From Spirochaetaceae bacterium (lineage in GTDB: Bacteria > Spirochaetota > Spirochaetia > Treponematales > Breznakiellaceae), in assembly GCA_031278935.1 (NCBI GenBank), contig JAITJK010000259.1, forward strand, positions 1-10,632: a DNA stretch of 10,632 bases, written 5' to 3'. Below are positions 1 through 6,099 of the stretch, in pieces. The first letter of the stretch is position 1; every line of letters starts with the position of its first letter. The position numbers and the translations under genes are program-made. The notes under the pieces were generated by a model, which was given only the letters and a program-made list of their open reading frames with translations, was not told where the DNA came from and searched no databases.

Positions 1-693
1 AAGCAGGGAACGAGTTTTACCAAGCTCCAGGACACCCATACGGTAGACATTCTTATCCGGGCGGCGGATGGGTTTCCCCTCTTTATGCGGGACAGCTTAG
101 ATGAAACCTATTCCTGGCCTGATAATACCACCTTGCGTTTTGTGGGGTTTACCCTAACCTTTGGCTCAGGGATGGTTCCCATGGATAAAGACGCGGTGGT
201 TTCGTCCTTGGGAAACACGCTGGGCACTATAGCCCGGATCCCAGAGCCCAGGGAGGACAATACGCCGCCGCCCCCTCAAGCGGAAGCCCCCGAGTCCATG
301 CCGGTTATGGGCTTAGAGCAGGCGGAGATCGAACTAGCTCCGGTGCCTGAAGGGGTACGCCTTACGGTCAAGGACATCCGGTTTGTCCCGAATTCCCCGG
401 ATTTTCTTGCCACGGAAACCCCCCGGCTCGATCTCATAGCCCAGGCATTACAGCAGGTCCCGGAGCGGACTTTCCTGGTAGAGGGGCATACCGCTGTGGC
501 GGGATCCACCGATGGGGATCTCGAACTCTCTTTGGAGCGGGCCAAACGCATGGTAGATGAACTGGTGCGCCGGGGAATTAGCGCGGATCGGTTTATTTAT
601 AAGGGGTGGGGCAGCACCAAGCCCTTAGCGGACAATGCCACGGAAGAGGGCCGTAGCCGCAACCGCCGGGTGGAAATTACTATTTTGGAATAA
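1..693 (+). CDS. OmpA-domain envelope protein, 5'-partial (Tp0624-like)
   Basis: The frame is open from base 1 to the TAA at 691-693, so the gene starts outside the window; the first ATG (85) is internal. The visible 230 residues comprise a beta-rich segment (nt 1-230), a Pro-rich linker (about nt 240-350) and a C-terminal OmpA-like domain (about nt 355-690). The domain shows the family pattern: GHT at nt 484-492, LS..RA at about nt 529-546, and a terminal NRRVEI. Such domains normally anchor the outer membrane or periplasmic proteins to peptidoglycan. The usual GHTD is GHTA here, and the Asn before LS..RA is Asp, so classical diaminopimelate binding is doubtful. The overall design resembles T. 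pallidum Tp0624 from memory. It converges on cysK. The domain call is firm; the orthology is tentative. Confidence 0.85.
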   Translation, partial: KQGTSFTKLQDTHTVDILIRAADGFPLFMRDSLDETYSWPDNTTLRFVGFTLTFGSGMVPMDKDAVVSSLGNTLGTIARIPEPREDNTPPPPQAEAPESMPVMGLEQAEIELAPVPEGVRLTVKDIRFVPNSPDFLATETPRLDLIAQALQQVPERTFLVEGHTAVAGSTDGDLELSLERAKRMVDELVRRGISADRFIYKGWGSTKPLADNATEEGRSRNRRVEITILE

Positions 694-701
694 CCATCTG
701 C

Positions 702-764
702 CCTAGTCGACTTTCCTGAGGTCCTAGTCGACTTTTCTCAGGCTATAGTCGACTTTGGTGAGCC
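702..764. repeat. Three 21-bp tandem units with palindromic core
   Basis: Units start at 702, 723 and 744. Each carries TAGTCGACTTT, at 704-714, 725-735 and 746-756, with an 8-bp palindrome AGTCGACT at 705-712, 726-733 and 747-754. Spacing is exactly 21 bp, about two helical turns. The tails vary, but CCTGAG (715-720) and CTCAGG (737-742) also form an inverted repeat around the second core. The array lies between two converging gene ends, so it is not an obvious promoter operator. Function unknown; a protein-binding array or a dispersed intergenic repeat are both possible. Confidence 0.85.
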
Positions 765-811
765 CATGGAGTTATATTGGCGGACTTTTGTATTCCTGTC
801 TTACCTCACCT

Positions 812-831
812 AAAAAAGGGGTCTGACCCCC
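812..831 (-). terminator. Intrinsic terminator of cysK
   Basis: Read on the minus strand, the sequence is GGGGTCAGACCCC followed by TTTTTT. This gives a compact G+C-rich stem (GGGGU/ACCCC, tri-nucleotide loop) and a U-run about 40 bp past the cysK stop, which is a standard Rho-independent layout. On the plus strand the A-run precedes the stem, so the element is directional and serves cysK. The same 13-bp palindrome recurs inside aroB at 3888-3900. Confidence 0.7.
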
Positions 832-843
832 GTATGAAAACAA

Positions 844-872
844 GTCCCCAATACGTCTCCACCGCAGGTGCT
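844..872. repeat. Dispersed repeat, copy A (pairs with 4443-4469)
   Basis: CCCAATACG (847-855) and CCACCGCAGG (859-868) recur in the same order at 4446-4454 and 4456-4465, separated by 3 nt here and 1 nt there; the flanking GT and GCT also match. Copy A sits directly behind the cysK stop codon, copy B behind aroB. Nineteen matched bases in the same arrangement are unlikely by chance in 10 kb. Nature unknown. Confidence 0.5.
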
Positions 873-1791
873 ATTCGTCCCAGAGCCAGGTGGAGAGATA
901 ACGCTCTCCCGTATCGGGAAGCACTGCCACGAGGGTCTTACCCTTATGCTCAGGCCGTTTGGCCACGGTTAGGGCCGCCTCAAGGACCGCCCCCGCAGAG
1001 ATACCCACCAGGATGCCTTCCTCCTTAGCCAAACGCCGGGCAATGGTGCCGGCTTTCACCTCGTCAGTCTGGTAGATTTCGTCAATAATGTCTTTGTTAT
1101 ATACCTGAGGAACAAAACCCGCGCCGATTCCCTGAATCTTGTGAGGACCGGGCTGCCCGCCTGAAAGCACCGGGGATGCCGAGGGCTCGACGGCAATCAC
1201 CTTAACCGAGGATTTTTGGGCCTTGAGATAGGCTCCCGCGCCGGTAAGGGTCCCGCCGGTTCCCACCCCGCCGATAAGAATGTCCACCTGGCCCTCGGTG
1301 TCCTTCCAGATTTCTGGACCCGTGGTGGTTTCGTGAACCTTGGGATTCGCGGGATTGTTAAACTGCTGAGGAATGAAGGCATGAGGAATGCCAGCGGCCA
1401 ATTCTTCCGCCTTGGCAATGGCCCCCTTCATACCCTTGGCCCCTTCGGTAAGCTCTAGTTCCGCGCCCAGGGCCTTGAGTAGCTTCCGCCGTTCAATGCT
1501 CATGGTCTCAGGCATGGTGAGGATAATCCGGTATCCCTTGACCGCCGCCACAAAGGCTAGGCCAATACCGGTATTACCGCTGGTGGGTTCGATGATAACC
1601 GTGTCTTTGGTAATGCTACCGTCCCGTTCTCCTGCCTCGATCATGGCCAAGGCGATACGGTCTTTTACGCTGGAAAAGGGGTTAAAACTTTCCAGTTTCG
1701 CATACACCGTTGCGTCGCTGTCATTGAGCTTATTGATTTTAACGATAGGGGTATTCCCTATGAGATCCGTAATTTTTTCGAATCGTGCCAT
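871..1791 (-). CDS. cysK: Cysteine synthase A (O-acetylserine sulfhydrylase)
   Basis: This PLP enzyme converts O-acetylserine and sulfide to cysteine and acetate in the cytosol. The 306 residues are full length for the family. Visible motifs: PLP lysine K43 in SSVKDR, substrate-binding loop TSGNTG (70-75), phosphate-binding GVGTGGT (175-181), SAGA (265-268), and PDTGERYLST near the C-terminus. The start at 1791 (MARFEK) is chosen over the ATG at 1806 because AAGGAG (1798-1803) lies 6 nt upstream of it and would fall inside the longer version. It is divergent from the sigma-like gene, with its own near-consensus promoter and a terminator at 812-831, so it is probably monocistronic. CysK and CysM are hard to separate by eye, but this sequence reads as CysK. 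Confidence 0.95.
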   Translation of the reverse strand: MARFEKITDLIGNTPIVKINKLNDSDATVYAKLESFNPFSSVKDRIALAMIEAGERDGSITKDTVIIEPTSGNTGIGLAFVAAVKGYRIILTMPETMSIERRKLLKALGAELELTEGAKGMKGAIAKAEELAAGIPHAFIPQQFNNPANPKVHETTTGPEIWKDTEGQVDILIGGVGTGGTLTGAGAYLKAQKSSVKVIAVEPSASPVLSGGQPGPHKIQGIGAGFVPQVYNKDIIDEIYQTDEVKAGTIARRLAKEEGILVGISAGAVLEAALTVAKRPEHKGKTLVAVLPDTGERYLSTWLWDE

Positions 1792-1797
1792 ACATGA

Positions 1798-1803
1798 CTC
1801 CTT
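1798..1803 (-). promoter_or_regulatory. Ribosome binding site of cysK
   Basis: AAGGAG on the minus strand ends 6 nt before the ATG at 1791. It decides for the shorter protein beginning MARFEK. Confidence 0.8.
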
Positions 1804-1847
1804 CATCTTTGAAATTCATCGGCATAAAGCCTACTAAATACAGAGGA

Positions 1848-1877
1848 ATTATACAAAGAATGGACGACCCCTGTCAA
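1848..1877 (-). promoter_or_regulatory. Sigma-70 promoter of cysK
   Basis: On the minus strand, TTGACA (1872-1877) and TATAAT (1848-1853) both match consensus exactly and are separated by 18 bp. Transcription would start near 1841 and give a leader of about 50 nt. No inverted-repeat operator is evident next to it. It is the strongest promoter in the window. Confidence 0.8.
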
Positions 1878-1936
1878 GAAAGCCATTAACCCCGCTCTCC
1901 CCCAATACACCTTCACAATAAAAGTATAAAAAAATA

Positions 1937-1965
1937 TTGACAAGTAGTCGATAAAGCCCCATACT
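1937..1965 (+). promoter_or_regulatory. Candidate promoter of sigma-like gene
   Basis: TTGACA (1937-1942, exact) is followed after 17 bp by CATACT (1960-1965, 4 of 6). Transcription from about 1972 would leave a 5' leader of about 145 nt containing the pyrimidine-rich tract. A second, weaker possibility is a TATATA run at 2080-2087 without a convincing -35 box. Confidence 0.45.
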
Positions 1966-2116
1966 AATCTCAGTCTCCTAGTTGCACTAGTATTACTTCT
2001 TTTTACCCTATAGCTTCATTCCTTTCACTTTTTCTCTCTTTTTTTCGTATCGATTAAAGCAACAAACCAACTGGGAGCCTATATATAGTCCTAAAAACTT
2101 TATGACAGGAGTACCT

Positions 2117-2941
2117 ATGCACAAGAATCTCAACTTGAATGGCCTATTCGCCCAGTACGTCCAAGGAACCGTAGCCAAGAAAGATCTCGAGGGGGCGATC
2201 TTTACCTTCATCCTCGAAAATCATCAGCAATTGCATCTCTTTCGCCGGGATAAAGATAGATGCGCGGATTTTCTCACCTGGTTCTATCCACGCATGAGTC
2301 GGGCCATCGATGCTTACCAAAACGTGGGGGCTACCTTTGAGGCCTATATCACCTCCCTTATGCGTTGGGCCGCCCGAGAATACCAGTCTCGCCAGGCAGA
2401 CCGGGACCTTACAGAATCGACTTTCTGGGAAACTCAGGCAAAGGACCTGAGTCCTAGTGAGGCGGAACCAGCCTATCTAGAGCCTGAAAAGACCCTTAAA
2501 CCCCTACCCAATCCCCGACAGACCCTAGTACTGCTGCTTAAAACCTATGCCTTTGTATCCGACCAGCGCATTGAACAGATCGCTCCCCTGATTGGGCTAG
2601 AACCAGCCTATCTTCAGGGGCTTATGGACGAACTGCGTCGGCGACGATCGGGACGGGACGAAGCGATTCGGGGACTGAGTGATAGGGTTTACTGCCAATA
2701 CTACCGGTGTATGGTACTGCGAAAGAAATTGGCGGTTATTCCGGAAGGAAGCGGGGCATACGAAAAGCGGAAGGCCCAGCTTATCCGGGCGGAACGGCGG
2801 TATAGTTCCATGAAGAAGCGGTTGTCCTCCATGAGCTGTTACGCGACCAATCGGGAGGTAGCGGAGGTTCTGGGTATTCCCAAGGGGACGGTGGACTCAA
2901 CGCTGTATGCGATAAAACGGAAATACCAGTCTAGGGAATAG
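2117..2941 (+). CDS. Sigma-70-like helix-turn-helix protein
   Basis: 274 residues. Start 2117 is chosen because AGGAG (2107-2111) lies 5 nt before it; the ATG at 2102 precedes that site. Residues 50-93 (FYPRM...FEAYI.SLMRWAAREY) resemble sigma region 2, with the large-acidic-aromatic pattern of a core-binding helix. Residues 243-272 (ATNREVAEVLGIPKGTVDS...) are a typical sigma region 4 / LuxR-like helix-turn-helix. The middle (about 130-240) is helical and charged, with Arg runs, and matches nothing I can name. The layout suggests an alternative sigma factor or sigma-like DNA-binding regulator, perhaps treponeme-specific. It stands alone, with no anti-sigma gene beside it. The gene is certain; the function is inferred from weak similarity. 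Confidence 0.85.
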   Translation: MHKNLNLNGLFAQYVQGTVAKKDLEGAIFTFILENHQQLHLFRRDKDRCADFLTWFYPRMSRAIDAYQNVGATFEAYITSLMRWAAREYQSRQADRDLTESTFWETQAKDLSPSEAEPAYLEPEKTLKPLPNPRQTLVLLLKTYAFVSDQRIEQIAPLIGLEPAYLQGLMDELRRRRSGRDEAIRGLSDRVYCQYYRCMVLRKKLAVIPEGSGAYEKRKAQLIRAERRYSSMKKRLSSMSCYATNREVAEVLGIPKGTVDSTLYAIKRKYQSRE

Positions 2942-2949
2942 GCGTGGGC

Positions 2950-2971
2950 CCCAGGGCATTGCAAGCCTGGG
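2950..2971 (+). terminator. Hairpin after sigma-like gene, weak terminator candidate
   Basis: CCCAGG (2950-2955) and CCTGGG (2966-2971) pair perfectly over a 10-nt loop, starting 9 bp past the stop codon. What follows is only mildly T-rich, without a run of Ts, so intrinsic termination is doubtful. Confidence 0.3.
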
Positions 2972-2995
2972 ATACTTGTCTGGATTACTTTGTTG

Positions 2996-3052
2996 CTTTG
3001 TTCCTGGCTTTTGCGGTGGCTTTACTGTACCCCGCAAGTGGCAGGGACGAAG
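2996..3052 (+). ncRNA. Long imperfect hairpin, candidate structured RNA
   Basis: Bases 2996-3016 pair with 3032-3052 over 21 positions with only two mismatches (G3007/G3041 and T3009/T3039) and three G-U pairs. The lower arm is 11 uninterrupted pairs; the upper arm is TTGCGG/CCGCAA. The loop is 15 nt and may gain two GG/CC pairs. This is far longer than local chance hairpins nearby. I cannot match it to a named RNA class. It could be a small RNA, part of a 5' leader, or an inverted-repeat remnant. Confidence 0.35.
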
Positions 3053-3139
3053 AGACGTGCGCCGATAGGTCTAACTATACGGCCCCCATTACCTCTAGGG
3101 CAAATGGCCCAATAGGACTGCAAATTCCTCTGTGATAGG

Positions 3140-3168
3140 TGGATATTAGCAGTCGTCTGTGTTATATT
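3140..3168 (+). promoter_or_regulatory. Candidate promoter of aroB
   Basis: TGGATA (3140-3145, 4 of 6) and TATATT (3163-3168, 5 of 6) are 17 bp apart. TGT directly before the -10 box gives an extended -10 element. Transcription would start near 3175, about 105 nt before the aroB start. Confidence 0.45.
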
Positions 3169-3279
3169 TTTGAATAGACAAAATTAAACGGCATCTCGGA
3201 ATGTGTTACATCTGCCTGTGTGCGTCATATTGGCCAGAGAAGGGCTATTTTTTCGAGAAAAAAGGGGAAATACCACCAA

Positions 3280-4395
3280 ATGAAGCAAGAATATACCTTT
3301 ATAGTTGATAGAACTCCTTCTTACGTTCGAATTCAAGAGGAATTACCTTCTTTCGCGGGGATTTGTGCGGATTTTCAGGGCCTCAATGGCGCGGTGGGCC
3401 GGGTGTTGCTAGTCTGCGATACCAACACCGCCGCTATTGCCCGGAAGATTCTGGGAAAAGAGGAACGGCCTCGGTGCGTATTGCCCGCCGGGGAGACTGC
3501 CAAGACCTGGGCCTCGGTCGAAGCCATTCTCCGTGCTGGCCAAGAAGCGGGCCTGGGCCGGGACGGACTCTTTATCGGCGTAGGTGGCGGGGTGGTAAGC
3601 GACTTGACTGCCTTCGCCGCCTCGATTTATATGCGGGGAGCGAGCCTCTGTCTGGTATCGACCAGCCTCTTGGGTATGGTGGACGCTGCGGTAGGGGGGA
3701 AAACGGGCTTTGACTTAGGGGGACTCAAAAACTTGGCGGGGACCTTTTATCCCGCGCCTCTTATTTATATGCCCTTGGACAGCCTCGTGAGTCTACCCCC
3801 CCCCGAATGGAAGTCCGGCATGGGGGAACTCATCAAGACTGCGATATTGGACGATACGGGTGCGCTACTCGGGCAACTACGCCTCCTGGGGTCTGACCCC
3901 CTGGACGGGATGGACCCGGCAGGCCGGGAGCGCCTGTTCGTCGCTATAGCGGGATCCGTGGGGATCAAGGGCCGGATCGTTGAAGCGGATCCCCGGGAAA
4001 CCGGTGCGGAACGAATGCGCTTAAATCTGGGGCACACCTTTGCCCACGCTTTGGAATCTGCTGCGGGCCTGGGGCAGGTGTCCCACGGCGAGGCGGTTGC
4101 CTGGGGCCTGGTCTGTGCCTGCGAGCTGGGCTATGCTCTGGGACTCACCCCATTGGATCGGGTGGAGGCTATCGACGGCCTCCTGCGGGACCGCTCCTAT
4201 GAGACCCGCGTTCCCCATCCCTTTCTTACCGCTCCGGGAAAACTTGAGGCCTTTATGCGGGCCTTGGACGGGGACAAGAAAAAAAAGGCCGGGGATCTTC
4301 GGTTTATCGTCCCCCTGGCTAAAGGGGTTACGGCGGTTTCCGCTAAAGACATAGCGGCGGATTTGGTGGAGCGTATCATGCGCGGCGAGCATTGA
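3280..4395 (+). CDS. aroB: 3-dehydroquinate synthase
   Basis: Second step of the shikimate pathway: DAHP to 3-dehydroquinate, using NAD and a divalent metal, in the cytosol. The 371 residues are the usual length. Family signatures: GVGGGVVSDL (100-109) for NAD binding, STSLLGMVDAAVGGKTG (127-143), and the metal ligands E183 (MGELIK), H252 (NLGHTFAHA) and H269 (SHGEA); the basic DGDKKKK stands at 330-336. The ATG at 3280 is chosen because the protein then begins like the family; AGGGG at 3263-3267 is a rather distant ribosome site. The in-frame GTG at 3220 has none. Residues 203-208 (LGSDPL) are encoded by the palindrome at 3888-3900, in a loop a few residues longer than in E. coli AroB as I recall it. 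Confidence 0.95.
   Translation: MKQEYTFIVDRTPSYVRIQEELPSFAGICADFQGLNGAVGRVLLVCDTNTAAIARKILGKEERPRCVLPAGETAKTWASVEAILRAGQEAGLGRDGLFIGVGGGVVSDLTAFAASIYMRGASLCLVSTSLLGMVDAAVGGKTGFDLGGLKNLAGTFYPAPLIYMPLDSLVSLPPPEWKSGMGELIKTAILDDTGALLGQLRLLGSDPLDGMDPAGRERLFVAIAGSVGIKGRIVEADPRETGAERMRLNLGHTFAHALESAAGLGQVSHGEAVAWGLVCACELGYALGLTPLDRVEAIDGLLRDRSYETRVPHPFLTAPGKLEAFMRALDGDKKKKAGDLRFIVPLAKGVTAVSAKDIAADLVERIMRGEH
3888..3900. repeat. GGGGTC-T-GACCCC palindrome inside aroB
   Basis: A 13-bp sequence identical to that at 818-830 lies in frame within aroB. It is translated as G-S-D-P plus flanking Leu residues. From memory, this motif and its complement are widespread in intergenic DNA of many bacteria, sometimes near IS200-like transposases; none is present here. 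Confidence 0.7.
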
Positions 4396-4424
4396 GCCTT
4401 TTCGTGACGCAGAGCGTGTTAAAA

Positions 4425-4490
4425 GCGAGGAGCCCGTGGGCCGTACCCAATACGCCCACCGCAGGGGCTGGATTGCTGTGCTCCCCTCGC
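4425..4490 (+). other. Branched hairpin downstream of aroB
   Basis: Outer stem GCGAGG (4425-4430) pairs with CCTCGC (4485-4490). Inside it AGCCC (4431-4435) pairs with GGGCT (4465-4469), and GTGGGC (4436-4441) with GCCCAC (4454-4459), giving a nearly continuous rod with a 5-nt bulge. There is no T-run after it, so it is not a clear intrinsic terminator. It may slow transcription or stabilise the aroB mRNA end. It includes repeat copy B (4443-4469). Confidence 0.4.
4443..4469. repeat. Dispersed repeat, copy B (pairs with 844-872)
   Basis: Shares CCCAATACG and CCACCGCAGG in the same order with copy A, with a 2-nt shorter gap. Here it forms the loop and right arm of the hairpin behind aroB. Confidence 0.5.
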
Positions 4491-4528
4491 CCTGATGGTA
4501 TTGGTGCATTCGTGTAATTCGCGGACTT

Positions 4529-6085
4529 TTGCTTTCTGTCGAATTCACACTTTTAAACAAGAAGGACCTATTTATTAACTGTTTATTGCATTATCACCGC
4601 ATACGCATACTGATCTTGTGCTCTTTAGCCCTGGCCTTGGTATGGGGGAGGCCGGTGTTCGCTCAAACCTCTGATCCGGAAGCGGAGGGTCTTCAGGCGA
4701 CTGAGGAGGTTTTGTATATGATAGAAACAATTCGCTTTGATATACAGGGCCGCACACAAGTTCTGGCTTTGCTAGATGCGGGGAACTTTCAGAAAGGAGA
4801 ACTGCTACGGGGCGACGAGGGCCTGGCCGCTTATATCCGGGACAAAACCCAGCTCCTTATGAATCAGCGGGTCCTTGATGCGGTCCATATTGACTATGCC
4901 ACAGGGAGGGCCGACGATCAGGGCCTTATCCCGGTGTACCTCTTGGTGAGCGTTACGGATACCTGGAATATCATCGTACTGCCCCGGCCCCAGTACGATG
5001 ACAACACGGGCTTTGCCCTTACCCTCAAGGGCCGAGATTACAATTTTCTTGGCACCATGAACGCCCTGCGCGTGGATTTCGGGTATGAACGGGATACGGA
5101 GGGGGAGAACTTCCTGGTCTTTGAGATTGATTCGGATACGCCCTTTCACGCCTTCGGGTATGCCTTTAACCTCAATTTTGATCACGCTTTTTCCTATACC
5201 TTTGATGAACCTCTGTACTATAAGAACACCACCGGGATATCCATGGAGCTGCCCCTATACTGGACGACTTTTACGGTGGGCTTTGAGGAAGCCACGGTAA
5301 TCCACGAAGAGAACGACGATGAGTACCAGGCGGACTATGGGGACCGGGACGACTGGTATATGTCCAGCGAGCTCTACGGCGCCTGGAAAATCCCTACTCG
5401 CCTTTCGGTGCATACCTTCGGCGAGTTGACCTATACCCCTAAGATCGCGGGGAAGCTCTTGTATCTGGATGAAAACCTGGAATACTTTCGCAAGGGGCCG
5501 CTCCTCACCTTGAGCCATACTCTGGGCTTTGGCCGGATAGACTGGATCGGCAATTACCGCAAGGGCTTGGAAGCGGCGGTGGATAACGCCTACGAATACA
5601 ACCTCTCGAACCGGACCTGGGATAGGACCTTAGCGGTTACCGCCACAGCGCATTGGCGCGTGGCGACGTTTTTCGGTATTTCCGGGCGTTTTTGGTATCG
5701 CCATTGGTTTGACGACACCAAAAACGCGGGGGACGCCCTGCGGGGGATGCTGGATAAATCCGTGCATGTGCCCTATATAGTTTCGGTGAACCTGGATTTT
5801 CCCTTGCGGATTTTGCGCTTTACCCCTTCCCAATGGCTGGACAACCGGAATCTCCGGTTGTTTAATTTTGAGATGCACTTGACTCCTTTTATGGACACCG
5901 CTCTGGTACCAGGACCCCGAGTGCTTCTCACGGGGGGGCTGGAATGCATGGTGTTCCCGGAGTTTATGCGGAGCCTGTATCTCCGGGTGAGTCTGGGCTG
6001 GAATCTACGGGAAGCCTTGGAGACAGGCCGCCTTCCCGATGGAGCTAACCGGGAACTATTTATCGGTATTGGACATCATTATTAA
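4529..6085 (+). CDS. Omp85/BamA-like outer-membrane barrel protein
   Basis: 518 residues from the TTG at 4529. A Sec signal peptide is clear: basic HYHRIR (21-26), hydrophobic 27-39, likely cleavage after VFA (45). Residues about 64-143 look like one POTRA domain (IETIRFDIQGRT...KGELL...QRVLDAVHIDY). The rest is alternating aromatic and polar beta strands without transmembrane helices, opening with a GRDYNFLGT segment (168-176) as in Omp85 barrels and ending in an aromatic residue (IGIGHHY). It probably sits in the outer membrane; cargo is unknown. With a single POTRA it is not BamA itself. The start is uncertain: the only good ribosome site, GAAGGA (4561-4566), points to an in-frame ATT at 4574, which would give a normal signal peptide. 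It lies 14 bp before ugd. Confidence 0.75.
   Translation: MLSVEFTLLNKKDLFINCLLHYHRIRILILCSLALALVWGRPVFAQTSDPEAEGLQATEEVLYMIETIRFDIQGRTQVLALLDAGNFQKGELLRGDEGLAAYIRDKTQLLMNQRVLDAVHIDYATGRADDQGLIPVYLLVSVTDTWNIIVLPRPQYDDNTGFALTLKGRDYNFLGTMNALRVDFGYERDTEGENFLVFEIDSDTPFHAFGYAFNLNFDHAFSYTFDEPLYYKNTTGISMELPLYWTTFTVGFEEATVIHEENDDEYQADYGDRDDWYMSSELYGAWKIPTRLSVHTFGELTYTPKIAGKLLYLDENLEYFRKGPLLTLSHTLGFGRIDWIGNYRKGLEAAVDNAYEYNLSNRTWDRTLAVTATAHWRVATFFGISGRFWYRHWFDDTKNAGDALRGMLDKSVHVPYIVSVNLDFPLRILRFTPSQWLDNRNLRLFNFEMHLTPFMDTALVPGPRVLLTGGLECMVFPEFMRSLYLRVSLGWNLREALETGRLPDGANRELFIGIGHHY
4561..4566 (+). promoter_or_regulatory. Ribosome site pointing to an ATT start
   Basis: GAAGGA is followed after 7 nt by the in-frame ATT at 4574; the next in-frame TTG (4586) is 19 nt away. 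No such site precedes the TTG at 4529. An AUU start is rare (best known from infC), so this needs proof. Confidence 0.4.
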
Positions 6086-6099
6086 GGAAAAAAGACCTT

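Larger units (their letters stand above)
1792..2116. other. Divergent intergenic region cysK / sigma-like gene
   Basis: No gene is supported in these 325 bp. It holds the cysK promoter on the minus strand, a candidate forward promoter at 1937-1965, and a pyrimidine-rich tract at about 2012-2046 in the leader of the forward gene. I see no riboswitch fold and no terminator. Confidence 0.7.
2942..3279. other. 338-bp gene-free stretch before aroB
   Basis: No convincing gene. A GTG-started frame at 2944-3135 lacks a ribosome site and is not called. The stretch holds a CCCAGG/CCTGGG hairpin (2950-2971) just past the stop of the sigma-like gene, a long imperfect hairpin (2996-3052), a small GGGC/GCCC hairpin (3098-3110) and a candidate aroB promoter (3140-3168). 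Confidence 0.6.

Noticed and set aside
702..764. Tandem repeat considered as a CRISPR array
   Set aside because: Units are contiguous with no unique spacers of fixed length, and no cas gene is present.
777..1028. 83-codon plus-strand frame
   Set aside because: Opposite strand of the cysK 3' end, Pro/Arg-rich as expected for a shadow frame.
1946..1952. TAGTCGA between the -35 and -10 boxes of the forward promoter
   Set aside because: Only 7 bases match the repeat core; such a match is expected about once in a window of this size.
2414..2425. AATCGACTTTCT resembling the 21-bp repeat core
   Set aside because: Lies inside the sigma-like gene, lacks the palindromic AGTCGACT, and is a short match explainable by chance.
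2944..3135. 63-codon GTG-started frame with a hydrophobic stretch
   Set aside because: No ribosome site, begins 2 bp after the previous stop, and overlaps the long hairpin; it looks like chance. Not fully excluded.
3324..3333. GTTCGAATTC, like a tRNA T-loop
   Set aside because: It lies in the aroB coding start and no acceptor, D or anticodon arms surround it.
4021..4560. 179-codon minus-strand frame
   Set aside because: Antisense to the end of aroB and across a structured spacer; no family resemblance and no ribosome site noted.
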